64,000 nucleotides of DNA from Frigoribacterium sp. PhB160 (lineage in GTDB: Bacteria; Actinomycetota; Actinomycetes; Actinomycetales; Microbacteriaceae), in assembly GCF_003751785.1 (NCBI RefSeq), contig NZ_RKIE01000001.1, forward strand, positions 535,564 through 599,563, given 5' to 3'. The translations under genes and the position numbers were made by a program. Positions 8,360-16,588 of the stretch are shown here, one piece after another. The notes under the pieces are model-generated. The model did no database searches and was not told where the DNA came from. It saw only the letters and a program-made list of their open reading frames with translations. Within the stretch, counting starts at the first letter, position 1, and each line of letters opens with the position of its first letter.

Positions 8360-8518
8360 CCCGGCCGCCGGCGCGGGCGTCGGCGGCCGGTCCCCGAGGC
8401 GCGACACGCCCGGGACGTGGACACCGACACGCCCGGGATGTACTGTCGCTTCCCGTGCCGATCGTCGGCACCACCCGTCGCCTCGTCGACGTCGAGCCCC
8501 GAGAGAGAGGACCGCACC

Positions 8519-8653
8519 GTGTCGAACCGCACCCTGACCGACCTGCGTGCACCGCGCCTCCTCGACGGCCGTGTCCTCGCCTGGTATAACGCGCAGCACG
8601 CACTGCCCGAGCAGCAGCACGACACCACGCTCGAACTCGACACCCTCTCGTAG
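8519..8653 (+). CDS. Small ORF upstream of rtcB, 44 aa
   Basis: A GTG start with GAGAGAGGA upstream gives a 44-residue peptide containing RTLTDLRAPRLLDGRVLAWY and HALPEQQHDTTLELDTLS. The composition is balanced, unlike shadow frames. It ends 139 bp before rtcB on the same strand. It could be a small partner or a leader peptide of rtcB; nothing recognisable is present, so it is listed as hypothetical. Confidence 0.4.
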   Translation: MSNRTLTDLRAPRLLDGRVLAWYNAQHALPEQQHDTTLELDTLS

Positions 8654-8792
8654 GCCGCGCGCGTCACCCGACGCCCCGAGCCCACGAGGGCCGGGGCGCA
8701 TCTCTCGCATCCACCGACACTGCAGGGTCGGCGTGCGTCCGTCCGTCCGTCCCGGACGACGACACCCCACCCCACAGAGGACCGAGAGGATT

Positions 8793-9959
8793 ATGGAGAA
8801 GATCACCGCCCGGCTGTTCAGCTGGGCCAGCCTGCTCGAGGAGAAGACCGAGCACCAGGCCAGGACGACGTCGACGATGCCGTTCATCCACCCGCACCTC
8901 GCGCTGATGCCCGACGCCCACCTGGGCCTCGGCGCCACCGTCGGGTCGGTGATCCCGACGCTCGGCGCCGTGATGCCGGCCGCCGTCGGCGTCGACATCG
9001 GCTGCGGCATGATCGCCGTGCGCACGCAGTTCACGGCGGCCGACCTGCCGACCGACCGCAAGCTGCTCCGCGAGCAGATCGAGCGGGCGGTGCCGACCTC
9101 GGCCGGCGCCTACAACCGCAAGGTCGTGGCGACCGCCGCGCCCCGCGTCGCCGAGCTCGAGGCCCTGGCGGCCGAGGCCGGCTTCGACCCCGCGTCGTAC
9201 GCCCGCACCTGGCAGCTGCAGCTCGGCACCCTGGGCAGCGGCAACCACTTCATCGAGGTGAGCCTGGACGAGGCGGACGCCGTGTGGCTGTTCCTGCACT
9301 CGGGCAGCCGAGGCGTCGGCAACAAGATCGCCCAGGCGCACATCGAGGTCGCCCAGGCGGCCATGAAGAAGTGGTGGATCACGCTGCCCGACCCCGACCT
9401 CGCCTACCTCGTCGAGGGCACCGCCGAGTTCGACCGGTACATCGCCGAGCTCGGGTGGGCGCAGCGCTTCGCCCTGCTCAACCGCGAGGAGATGATGGAC
9501 CGGGTCGCGCGCCAGTTCGCCGACTGGGTCGGCTCGCCCGTCGAGGAGCAGGAGCGGATCAACTGCCACCACAACTTCACGCAGCGCGAGCGGCACTTCG
9601 GCAAGGACGTCTGGCTGAGCCGCAAGGGCGCCATCTCGGCGCGGGCGGGGCAGGCCGGGCTGATCCCCGGCAGCATGGGCACCGCCTCCTACGTCGTCGA
9701 GGGCAAGGGGAACCCCGTCGCCCTCGAGTCGTCGCCGCACGGCGCCGGCCGGGCGTACTCGCGGAGCGCCGCCCGCAAGACGTTCACCCACGACGAGCTC
9801 CGCGCCGCGATGGAGGGCATCGAGTACCGCGACACCGACGCGTTCCTCGACGAGATCCCCGCGGCGTACAAGCCGATCGACCAGGTCATGGCCGACGCGG
9901 CGGAGCTCGTCACGATCCGGCACACCCTGCGCCAGATCGTCAACGTCAAGGGCGACTAG
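8793..9959 (+). CDS. rtcB: RtcB family RNA 3'-phosphate ligase
   Basis: A 388-residue RtcB protein. The family's signature segments are all present: the metal-binding PDAHLGLGATVGSV (from about residue 40), GVDIGCGM with its cysteine (about 66-73), LGSGNHFIE, HSGSRGVGN (about 169), NCHHNFTQRE (about 256), and HGAGRAYSRSAARK near 316, which holds the histidine that becomes guanylylated. RtcB enzymes join RNA ends bearing 2',3'-cyclic or 3'-phosphate to 5'-OH ends with GTP and Mn2+. The length is near the bacterial norm. No archease, RtcA or RtcR gene is adjacent. GAGAGGA precedes the ATG. Confidence 0.92.
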   Translation: MEKITARLFSWASLLEEKTEHQARTTSTMPFIHPHLALMPDAHLGLGATVGSVIPTLGAVMPAAVGVDIGCGMIAVRTQFTAADLPTDRKLLREQIERAVPTSAGAYNRKVVATAAPRVAELEALAAEAGFDPASYARTWQLQLGTLGSGNHFIEVSLDEADAVWLFLHSGSRGVGNKIAQAHIEVAQAAMKKWWITLPDPDLAYLVEGTAEFDRYIAELGWAQRFALLNREEMMDRVARQFADWVGSPVEEQERINCHHNFTQRERHFGKDVWLSRKGAISARAGQAGLIPGSMGTASYVVEGKGNPVALESSPHGAGRAYSRSAARKTFTHDELRAAMEGIEYRDTDAFLDEIPAAYKPIDQVMADAAELVTIRHTLRQIVNVKGD

Positions 9960-10023
9960 CCGCCAGGAGGCGCGGGTCGGGTCCCCGGGGCCCCGCCCCG
10001 CGCCTGCCCGCCCCGACGGCCGT

Positions 10024-10062
10024 CGCACGACCGCCCGCGCACGCCGCGCGGGCGGTCGTGCG
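10024..10062. terminator. Strong hairpin between rtcB and the Lrp/AsnC gene
   Basis: A perfect 17-bp stem (CGCACGACCGCCCGCGC and its complement) with a five-base loop, 64 bp beyond the rtcB stop codon. There is a short T-containing tail (GTACTTTG). It probably ends rtcB transcription; the ACTTTG after it may overlap the promoter of the next gene. Confidence 0.7.
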
Positions 10063-10076
10063 GTACTTTGCGAGGC

Positions 10077-10508
10077 GTGGCTGAACTCGACGACCTCGAC
10101 CGGCGCCTCCTCTCGGCCCTCCGGGTCGACGCCCGCGAGTCGGCCGCGAGCCTGGCGCGACGCCTCGGCGTGACCCGGGCGACGGTCACCTCGCGGCTCG
10201 AGAAGCTCGAGTCGTCGGGCACGGTGCTCGGCTACACGGTGCGCGTCCGCGAGGAGCACGACCCCGACCTGATCCGCGCGATCGGCTTCATCGAGATCGA
10301 GGGCCGGTCGACCGACCACGTCATCCGCCAGCTGCGCGGCTTCGCCGAGGTGGCGTCCCTGCACACGACGAACGGCGGCTGGGACCTCGTCGTCGAGCTG
10401 CGCACCTCGTCGCTCGGCGCGTTCGACCGGGTGCTGGCGCGCATCCGGAGCATCGAGGGCGTCGTCAACAGCGAGACCAGCCTGCTGCTCAGCTCCGTCC
10501 TGCGCTGA
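10077..10508 (+). CDS. Lrp/AsnC family transcriptional regulator
   Basis: A 143-residue protein. The N-terminal helix-turn-helix (LDDLDRRLLSALRVDARESA, then SLARRLGVTRATVTSRLEKL) is typical of feast/famine regulators. The C-terminal RAM ligand domain follows (RAIGFIEIEG, then VIRQLRGFAEVASLHTTNGG). The start is uncertain: GTG at 10077 is preferred, TTG at 10068 is also in frame. These proteins usually sense amino acids; the target is not evident from neighbours. Confidence 0.88.
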   Translation: MAELDDLDRRLLSALRVDARESAASLARRLGVTRATVTSRLEKLESSGTVLGYTVRVREEHDPDLIRAIGFIEIEGRSTDHVIRQLRGFAEVASLHTTNGGWDLVVELRTSSLGAFDRVLARIRSIEGVVNSETSLLLSSVLR

Positions 10509-10526
10509 CGGCGTCGGGGAGCGTCG

Positions 10527-10958
10527 TCACCAGGCCGTCGGGTCGGTCGCGCCGGCCGCGACGAAGACGCAGAACGGGTGCCCCGCGGGGTCGGTGAAGA
10601 CGTAGAGGGCCTCCTCGGGGTCGGCGCTCTGGTCGTCGACGACCGTCGCCCCCAGCGAGACGGCCCGGGCCCGGCTCTGCTCGAGCTCGTCCGCGTCGGC
10701 GACCATGAAGTCGAGGTGCAGCTGCTGGGGCACCGGGCCCTCGGGCCACGTCGCCCGCGGCAGGTCGGCCACGCGCTGGAACGCGAGACGCACCCCGGCG
10801 GGCGTGCGGAACGTCACCCACTCGGCGCCGTCGTCCGAGCCGTCGGCCGGCGGCTCGTCGCCGGGACGGTAGGTGCCGCCGACGAGGGAGTGGTAGAACG
10901 CGGCGAGCCCGCGCGCGTCCTCGGCGTCGAGGACGGTCTGTCTCAGCTGGAGGGTCAC
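10527..10958 (-). CDS. VOC family protein
   Basis: A 143-residue VOC-fold protein with GTG start. The first half has TVLDAEDARGLAAFYHSLVG and the second half has LDFMVADADELEQSRARAVS, ending with VFTDPAGHPFCVFV. The 'DPAGHPFCV' closing strand is typical of the glyoxalase-like subfamily common in actinobacteria. The substrate is unknown. It converges with the Lrp/AsnC gene and leaves only 18 bp between stops. Confidence 0.82.
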   Translation of the reverse strand: MTLQLRQTVLDAEDARGLAAFYHSLVGGTYRPGDEPPADGSDDGAEWVTFRTPAGVRLAFQRVADLPRATWPEGPVPQQLHLDFMVADADELEQSRARAVSLGATVVDDQSADPEEALYVFTDPAGHPFCVFVAAGATDPTAW

Positions 10959-10979
10959 GCGCGGCAGGCTACGCCGGGT

Positions 10980-11085
10980 CCGGGGCGGCCGCCAGCGCCG
11001 CGGCCTGGGCGGCCGCCAGCCCGGGCCGCCCGGGCCGCCCGGACGACCCGGGCAGCCCGGGCCGCGCGCGCAGCCCGGGCTGTTG
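10980..11085. repeat. CCCGGG-rich intergenic repeat
   Basis: The 128-bp gap between the aldo/keto reductase stop and the VOC start is filled with variations of GGCCGCCCGGG and CAGCCCGGGC. Several copies can pair with each other, so multiple stable hairpins are possible, and the last (CAGCCCGGGC ... GCCCGGGCTG) is placed where the reductase transcript would end. It is listed as a low-complexity repeat with possible terminator function. Confidence 0.5.
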
Positions 11086-11086
11086 C

Positions 11087-12091
11087 CTACGCCTCGCGCC
11101 CGGCGGGCATCTGCGTCTTGCGCGGGTCGGTCTCGGCGAGGCCTTCGAAGATCGACTCGATCCTCGCCAGCACGTCGGCCTCGAGCGTGACGCCCGACGC
11201 CTTCGCGTTCGACTCGACCTGCTCCGGGCGCGACGCCCCGATGATGGCCGACGCGACGTTCTCGTTCGACAGCACCCAGGCGAGCGAGAGCTGCGCCTGC
11301 GTGAGCCCGAGGTCGTCGGCGATCGGCTTGAGCTGGGCCACGGCGTCGAGCACGTCGTCGCGCATCCAGCGCTCGATCATCGCCGCGCCGCCCTTCTGGT
11401 CGGTCGCGCGGCTGCCCGCGGGCAGCTCGGCACCCTTGGTGTACTTGCCGGTCAGGACGCCCTGCGCGATGGGCGACCAGACGATCTGCGAGATGCCGAG
11501 CTCCTTCGAGGTCGGGACGACCTCCTCCTCGATGACGCGCCAGAGCAGCGAGTACTCGGGCTGGTTCGAGACGAGCTGGATCTTCAGCTCACGAGCCAGG
11601 GCGTGCGCCTCGCGCAGCTGCTCGGCGTTCCACTCCGAGACGCCGATGTACAGCACCTTGCCCTGGCGCACGAGGTCGGCGAACGTCTCCATCGTCTCCT
11701 CGAGGGGAGTCTCGACGTCGTAGCGGTGCGCCTGGTACAGGTCGACGTAGTCGGTCTGCAGGCGGGTCAGCGACGCGTCGATCGACTCCGTGATGTGCTT
11801 CCGGCTGAGGCCGGTGTCGTTGTGGCCCTTGGGGCCGGTCGGGCCGTAGACCTTCGTGAAGATCTCGACCGACTCGCGACGCTCGCCCTTGAGGGCCTCG
11901 CCGAGCACGACCTCGGCCTGGGTGTTCGCGTAGACGTCGGCGGTGTCGAACGTCGAGATACCGACGTCGAGCGAAGTGCGGACGCAGGCGGTCGCCGTGT
12001 CGTTCTCGACCTGCGAGCCGTGGGTGAGCCAGTTGCCGAACGTGAGCTCCGAGACCTTGAGGCCTGAGTTGCCGAGGTACCTGAATTCCAT
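11087..12091 (-). CDS. Aldo/keto reductase (Kv-beta-like)
   Basis: A 334-residue NADPH-dependent reductase. MEFRYLGNSGLKVSELTFGN is the standard first strand. The catalytic Asp and Tyr lie in FDTADVYANTQAE, the Lys in EIFTKVYG and the His in DLYQAHRYD. The cofactor-binding end IIGASRPEQVESNA is present. The long loop FTKVYGPTGPKGHNDTGLSR matches the Kv-channel-beta/YghZ subfamily, which reduces aldehydes such as methylglyoxal. AAGGAG lies before the ATG at 12091. An operator-like palindrome lies 57 bp upstream. Confidence 0.9.
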   Translation of the reverse strand: MEFRYLGNSGLKVSELTFGNWLTHGSQVENDTATACVRTSLDVGISTFDTADVYANTQAEVVLGEALKGERRESVEIFTKVYGPTGPKGHNDTGLSRKHITESIDASLTRLQTDYVDLYQAHRYDVETPLEETMETFADLVRQGKVLYIGVSEWNAEQLREAHALARELKIQLVSNQPEYSLLWRVIEEEVVPTSKELGISQIVWSPIAQGVLTGKYTKGAELPAGSRATDQKGGAAMIERWMRDDVLDAVAQLKPIADDLGLTQAQLSLAWVLSNENVASAIIGASRPEQVESNAKASGVTLEADVLARIESIFEGLAETDPRKTQMPAGREA

Positions 12092-12148
12092 GGGGTTCTC
12101 CTTGTCGGGCACGCTCCGCTGCGCACCGACGTCGACGCTACGCCTCGT

Positions 12149-12168
12149 CGGCGTGAACGTTCACGCCG
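12149..12168. promoter_or_regulatory. Perfect 20-bp palindrome upstream of the aldo/keto reductase
   Basis: CGGCGTGAACGTTCACGCCG is its own reverse complement over all 20 bases. It lies 57 bp upstream of the reductase start and 34 bp beyond the stop of the next gene. Perfect 20-bp dyads are rare by chance. It fits an operator for a dimeric repressor that is not encoded next to it; it could also act as a short terminator hairpin for the upstream membrane protein gene. Confidence 0.55.
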
Positions 12169-12202
12169 GTGCGCATCGCGTCCGCCGCCTCGCGGTGCCC
12201 CG

Positions 12203-12520
12203 TCAGGAGGCGCGGGGCGCTTCGTCCCCGCCACCGTCGTCCCCGGGGCCGTCGGCCTCCGGGTCGGCAGCCGCAAGTCCCTCGGCGGGCGCAGGCCCGG
12301 CCGGCGTCGGCGTCGGGATCCGCTCCGCGAGGAGCAGCTGGAGGCGGAGCTCCCGGTCCCGGGTCGCGACGGCGAGGAAGCGGGACGCTCCGAGGAGCAC
12401 CCTCACGAGCAGGACCGTCAGCAGCACGACCACCGCGGCGAAGGCCAGGGTGAGGAAGATCTCGACGACCGTGGAGATGCTCGGTCCGTAGTAGGCCAGC
12501 GCGGGCTCGTCGTCGTACAC
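12203..12520 (-). CDS. Single-span membrane protein, 105 aa
   Basis: A small protein with one strong transmembrane helix (about residues 15-43, VEIFLTLAFAAVVVLLTVLL) and a basic stretch after it (RFLAVATRDRELRLQ), so the long acidic, proline-rich tail (PTPTPAGPAPAEG, then DGPGDDGGGDE) should be cytoplasmic. GTG start. It is the last of three consecutive minus-strand genes for tiny membrane proteins. No known family. Confidence 0.5.
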   Translation of the reverse strand: MYDDEPALAYYGPSISTVVEIFLTLAFAAVVVLLTVLLVRVLLGASRFLAVATRDRELRLQLLLAERIPTPTPAGPAPAEGLAAADPEADGPGDDGGGDEAPRAS

Positions 12521-12590
12521 GGTCCGACGCTAGGGGCGACCGCCTCGTCGGCGCGCCCCCGCGATCGAGGGACGCCGCGCCTCCCACGGG

Positions 12591-12827
12591 TCAGGCGTCG
12601 TCGGACCCGCCGGGGGCGTCCTGTCGGCGGAGGGCGCGACGGATGCTCCTGACGCCGAAGTAGAGGCCCACGGCCACCAGGGGCAGCCCCGCCCACGGAG
12701 CGTCGAGGGTCATGACCAGGGTGAAGCCCGTCATGGCGAAGACGACCGCCAGGGCGGTGTCCGTCTCGCCCGTGGCGGCGCCCTCCGCGCCCTGACGATC
12801 CGTGCCGTGCCGTTCCGCGTCGTCCAT
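12591..12827 (-). CDS. Small membrane protein, 78 aa
   Basis: Two hydrophobic segments (about 26-44, LAVVFAMTGFTLVMTLDAPW, and 45-60, GLPLVAVGLYFGVRSI) with a charged N-terminus (MDDAERHGTDRQG) and a basic C-terminus (RRALRRQD). It has the size and layout of the following gene at 12896-13099, and the two may be distant paralogues. Function unknown. Confidence 0.55.
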   Translation of the reverse strand: MDDAERHGTDRQGAEGAATGETDTALAVVFAMTGFTLVMTLDAPWAGLPLVAVGLYFGVRSIRRALRRQDAPGGSDDA

Positions 12828-12895
12828 CCGTCGACGCTACGGGAGGCGAGGCGACCTCGCCTCCCTCGGGCGGCGGATCAGGCATCCGGGACCGC

Positions 12896-13099
12896 TCAGC
12901 GGCGCGAGGTCGGGTCGCTCCGGAGGGTGCGGACGTTCAGGTACATCGTGATCATCGCGCCGGCCAGGGTGAACCACATGCCGGGACGGCCCGGGTCGGC
13001 CGCCAGCAGCACGATCGCCGCGATGGCGACCAGCCCGGCGAGCACCAGCAGGGCCCACGAGATCGGGCGGTTCACGGGCTGTCGTCGGTCGTCGGCCAT
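12896..13099 (-). CDS. Small membrane protein, 67 aa
   Basis: Two membrane segments are visible (about 14-33, WALLVLAGLVAIAAIVLLAA, and 38-57, PGMWFTLAGAMITMYLNVRT) between a charged N-terminus (MADDRRQPVNRP) and a basic tail (RSDPTSRR). It is first in the run of three small membrane-protein genes. Function unknown. Confidence 0.55.
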   Translation of the reverse strand: MADDRRQPVNRPISWALLVLAGLVAIAAIVLLAADPGRPGMWFTLAGAMITMYLNVRTLRSDPTSRR

Positions 13100-13230
13100 G
13101 ACTCGACACTCTCTCTGATCCGCCGCGAGGTCAAGGCGGCCGGCAGGGGACGCCCGCCCGGCGGCGGCGTCGCGCCCGCCTCGGGTGACAGCCTGGGCGG
13201 CCCGGAGGCGCCCCGGAGCAGAGTCGGGGC

Positions 13231-13710
13231 ATGACCGACCGAGACGACGCCTTCACCGCCCTCAGCGTCCAGCGTGCCCAGGAGAACGTCGACGCCGGGG
13301 GCAAGCCGTTCGCCTGCCTGCTGGTGCGCGACGGCGAGGTCGTCGTCGAGGCGGCGAACCACGTCGCCCAGACGGGCGACCCCACCGCGCACGCCGAGAT
13401 CCGGGCCATCCGGCTCGCGGCGGAGCAGGGCATCTCCGACCTCGCCGGGTTCACCGCCTACGTGACGGCGTACCCGTGCCCCATGTGCCTCGGGGCGCTC
13501 TACTACGCCCAGCCCGACCGGGTGGTCTACGCGGTGTCGCGCGAGGAGGAGGGCGAGCACTACGAGGACGGCAACCGCCTCATGAGCCTCGACACGTTCT
13601 ACGACGAGTACGCCAAGCCGATCGGCGACCGCGCGCTGGCGGCGGAGCAGGGCAGCGCCGCCGACGCGACCGCGCCCTTCCGCGACTGGACCGCCCGCCA
13701 CGCCTCCTGA
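13231..13710 (+). CDS. Cytidine/guanine deaminase-like zinc enzyme
   Basis: A 159-residue nucleobase or nucleoside deaminase. The zinc site is complete: His54 and the proton-shuttling Glu56 in HAEIRAI, then Cys83 and Cys86 in PCPMC. The length and the C-terminal segment (NRLMSLDTFYDEYAKP) resemble guanine deaminases of the GuaD/YfhC-related group rather than TadA, so guanine or another free base is the more likely substrate. The gene is monocistronic, and it converges with the response regulator gene. Confidence 0.85.
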   Translation: MTDRDDAFTALSVQRAQENVDAGGKPFACLLVRDGEVVVEAANHVAQTGDPTAHAEIRAIRLAAEQGISDLAGFTAYVTAYPCPMCLGALYYAQPDRVVYAVSREEEGEHYEDGNRLMSLDTFYDEYAKPIGDRALAAEQGSAADATAPFRDWTARHAS

Positions 13711-13725
13711 CGGCTCGACCGGCCG

Positions 13726-14382
13726 CTAGGGCAGCCAGCCCTTCTCCATCGCGAGGGTGACGGCCCGGGTCCGGTCGCCCACGCCGAGCTTCTCGAACAC
13801 GTGCAGCAGGTGCGTCTTGACCGTCGCCTCGCCGACGAACAGCCGCAGGCCGACCTCGCGGTTCGAGCAGCCCTCGGCGACCAGCGCCAGCACCTGCGTC
13901 TCGCGCGGGCTGAGCGGGCTCGGCGCGGGGCCGGCGGCGCTTGCGGCCGACTCGGCCTGCGTCCGTCTCGCCCGGCCCACGAGCAGCGCGGCCATCGACG
14001 GCGCCAGGGCGACCTGGCCGCCGACGACCGACCGCAGCCCGGCGAGCAGCTCGTCCTCGGGCGCGGCCTTGAGCAGGTACCCGCTGGCACCGGCCTCGAT
14101 CGCGCCGAGGATGCTGTCGTCCGACTCGTAGGTCGTCAGCACGACGACCCGCGCCGTCGGCACGTCGCGCAGCACGGCCTCCGTCGCGGCGACGCCGTCC
14201 AGGCGGGGCATGCGCAGGTCCATCAGCACGAGGTCGGGCCGCAGCCGGGCGGCGAGCTCCACCGCCTCGACGCCGTCGGCGGCCTGCCCGACGACCTCGA
14301 AGTCGGCCGTCGTGGCGAGCAGCGCGGCGAGGCCCTGGCGCACGATCGGGTGGTCGTCGACGACGAGCGTGCGGACGCTCAC
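13726..14382 (-). CDS. NarL/FixJ-type response regulator
   Basis: A 218-residue two-component regulator. The receiver domain has the acidic pocket VVDDHP (Asp9, Asp10), the phosphorylated Asp55 in LVLMDLRMP and the Lys in YLLKAA. The C-terminal LuxR helix-turn-helix is LSPRETQVLALVAEG, then NREVGLRLFVGEATVKTHL. The GTG start overlaps the kinase stop codon as GTGA, so the two are translationally coupled. It is the last gene of the ABC/two-component operon and probably activates that exporter. Confidence 0.92.
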   Translation of the reverse strand: MSVRTLVVDDHPIVRQGLAALLATTADFEVVGQAADGVEAVELAARLRPDLVLMDLRMPRLDGVAATEAVLRDVPTARVVVLTTYESDDSILGAIEAGASGYLLKAAPEDELLAGLRSVVGGQVALAPSMAALLVGRARRTQAESAASAAGPAPSPLSPRETQVLALVAEGCSNREVGLRLFVGEATVKTHLLHVFEKLGVGDRTRAVTLAMEKGWLP

Positions 14383-15629
14383 GTCGTCGCCCCGGGCAGG
14401 TGTGCGGTCACCGTCGTGCCCGCCGGGCCGCTCGTCACCTCCAGACGGCCGCCGGCGAGCCGCAGCCGGTCGGCCAGGCCGTCGAGGCCGAACCCGCCGC
14501 GCGGCGCCTCGGCGTCGAAGCCGGCGCCCTCGTCTCGCACCGAAAGCACGAAGCCCGGCGCACCGGGCAGGCCGGGCGCGCCCGGCGCGGAGTCCGCCGC
14601 ACCGCCGCGCCCGCCGGCCGGCCCGAGCGAGACGTGTGCCGAGCGCGAGCCGCTGTGCTTGCGGACGTTGGCGAGCGCCTCCTGGGCGGTGCGGACCACG
14701 ACGACCTGCTGGTCGCGGGGGAGGGCCGACCCCGGGGCGACGTCGACGGTGACGACGACGCCGCTCTCGCGCGAGAACCGCTCGGCGAGGCGGCGCAGGG
14801 CGACGGCGAGGTCGCCGCCGTCGAGCCCGGGGGAGGCGGTGGCCGCGACGAGCGTGCGGGCGTCGGTGAGCGCGTCGCGGGCCGACGCCTCGATCAGCTC
14901 GACCCGCGCGAGCCCCGTCGACGCGTCGCCGGCGACCAGGGCGCTGCGGGCCTGCTGGCTGAGCATGACGAGCCCGGTGAGGCTCTGGGCCACCGTGTCG
15001 TGGATCTCGCGGGCGAGCCGCTCGCGCTCGGCGACGGTGCCCGCGTCGCGGTGGTGGGCCGCGAGCTCGTCCTGGGCGGCGCGCAGCTCGTCGAGCAGGC
15101 GGCCGCGTTCGGACCCGGTGCGGGCGATGGTGGTGATCCACAGGCCGAGGGCGACGCTGAACGCGAGCGACAGCCCCTCGCTCGTCACGGCCGTCACGAG
15201 GGTCTCGGTCGACCAGCCGAGGCTCACGACGAAGCCCGCCGCGACGGCGAGGCAGAGCGCAACGTTCGCGGCGATCGCCGACCGCGGGGTGGGCAGCACC
15301 GTCCAGAGCAGCGGCATGAGGAAGGCCTGCAGCACGGCGAGCTGCGGCGCGCCGGCGACGGCGAGGCCGCCGACGAGCACGGCGCCGACCACGACGGCGA
15401 GGTCGGAGGCGCTCACCCGCTCGTCGTCGCGTCGGACGGCGGGCCGGGCGAGGGCGATCCAGAGGACGACGAAGGCGACGCCGGCCGCCGCGGCGACGAC
15501 CGGGTGCCCGACGGGCGAGGTGACGGCGAGGGCGGCGACGACGACGGCCGTCGCCGCGGCGCCCAGGTCCCACCACCGGGTCGAGAGCGGCGCGGGCGCG
15601 GGGAGGGCGTCGGCGGCCGTGGCGGTCAT
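14379..15629 (-). CDS. Membrane sensor histidine kinase, HisKA_3 type
   Basis: A 416-residue kinase. Five to six hydrophobic segments fill residues 25-190, with no large extracellular domain, so it senses within or near the membrane. The phosphorylated His lies in RERLAREIHDTVAQSLTG. The HATPase domain follows (QEALANVRKHSGSRSA with the N box, and DEGAGFD, GFGLDGLADR). A Gly/Ala/Pro-rich insert (GGRGGAADSAPGAPGLPGAP) interrupts the ATP-binding domain and looks low-complexity. It pairs with the adjacent response regulator. Confidence 0.9.
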   Translation of the reverse strand: MTATAADALPAPAPLSTRWWDLGAAATAVVVAALAVTSPVGHPVVAAAAGVAFVVLWIALARPAVRRDDERVSASDLAVVVGAVLVGGLAVAGAPQLAVLQAFLMPLLWTVLPTPRSAIAANVALCLAVAAGFVVSLGWSTETLVTAVTSEGLSLAFSVALGLWITTIARTGSERGRLLDELRAAQDELAAHHRDAGTVAERERLAREIHDTVAQSLTGLVMLSQQARSALVAGDASTGLARVELIEASARDALTDARTLVAATASPGLDGGDLAVALRRLAERFSRESGVVVTVDVAPGSALPRDQQVVVVRTAQEALANVRKHSGSRSAHVSLGPAGGRGGAADSAPGAPGLPGAPGFVLSVRDEGAGFDAEAPRGGFGLDGLADRLRLAGGRLEVTSGPAGTTVTAHLPGATT

Positions 15630-15709
15630 GCCCGCCACCGTATCGTCCCGGCCGAGCGGGATCACCCGCGCCGGCGCCGTCGCGGGCGCCGTCCAGGGCG
15701 TCGGCCCGC

Positions 15710-16588
15710 TCACGCGTCGCGCCGTCCCCACCGGAACGCCAGCCGCGCCGCGACCGCGCCCGCCACGAGCCAGACGGCCAGCCAGAGCGCCACGCCCGCG
15801 AGGTCCCACGAGCCGCCGACCTCGGCCGCCGCCGACGACTTGGGCAGGAACACGCTGCGCATGCCCTGCGCGAGCCACTTGAGCGGGAACGCCGACGCGA
15901 CCTGCTGCAGCCACGTCGGCAGCTGCGCGAAGGGCAGGTACACGCCCGAGACGAACTGCAGCACGAGCGCGATGGGCACGATGACGGCGGTCGCGCTGCG
16001 GCCGGTGCGGGGGAGGCGCGAGAGGGCGATGCCGAGCAGGGCCGACCCGGCGAGGCCGAGCAGCCACACCCACCCGAGCGTCGCCCACGACGTGGCGTCG
16101 GTCGGCAGCGGCACGCGGAAGAGCACGGCGGCCACGACGAGCAGCAGCGCCACCTGCAGCAGGCTCGTCGTCACGACCTGCCCGAGCTTGCCGAGGAACC
16201 ACGAGGCGACGGGCAGCGGCGTCCCGGCCAGACGCTTGAGGGTGCCGTCGGACCGCTCGACGGCGATCTCGACGCCGAGGCCCTGCACGCCCGAGAGCAG
16301 CACCCCGGCCGCGATCATGCCGGGGAGGTAGTACGCCGCCGCGTCGACCGCCGAGCCGTCGGGCCGCACGCCGTAGGGGCCCGAGGCGCTGAACGCCGTC
16401 GAGAAGATCGCCAGCATCACGACGGGGAAGAGGAAGGTGAAGAACACGGTGTCGCCGGCGCGGAAGTAGGTGCGCACCTCGTGCCGCACCTGCACGCCGC
16501 CGAGCGTCAGCACGCGGCGGAGGCCGGACGACGAGGAGGCGCGCGGCCGGGTCGTCCGCGTGGCGGTGCCGCCCCCCACGCCGCTCAC
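15710..16588 (-). CDS. ABC-2 type exporter permease
   Basis: A 292-residue integral membrane protein with six predicted spans. The segments FFTFLFPVVMLAIFSTAF, YYLPGMIAAGVLLSGVQGLG and ERSDGTLKRLAGTPLP are typical of ABC-2 permeases of drug or antibiotic exporters. The GTG start overlaps the ATPase stop as GTGA. It is followed after 80 bp by the kinase gene. With the ATPase it likely forms an exporter for an antibiotic or lipid-like compound; the substrate is not known. Confidence 0.9.
   Translation of the reverse strand: MSGVGGGTATRTTRPRASSSSGLRRVLTLGGVQVRHEVRTYFRAGDTVFFTFLFPVVMLAIFSTAFSASGPYGVRPDGSAVDAAAYYLPGMIAAGVLLSGVQGLGVEIAVERSDGTLKRLAGTPLPVASWFLGKLGQVVTTSLLQVALLLVVAAVLFRVPLPTDATSWATLGWVWLLGLAGSALLGIALSRLPRTGRSATAVIVPIALVLQFVSGVYLPFAQLPTWLQQVASAFPLKWLAQGMRSVFLPKSSAAAEVGGSWDLAGVALWLAVWLVAGAVAARLAFRWGRRDA

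Noticed and set aside
12060-12080. CCTGAGTTGCC in the aldo/keto reductase start as a family-1 edge
   Set aside because: It encodes the conserved GNSGL motif and has no partner edge at the right distance.
13726-15576. Single 616-residue protein across the response regulator and kinase
   Set aside because: The frame upstream of 14382 is an Arg-rich shadow of the kinase gene; the two products overlap by a GTGA junction.
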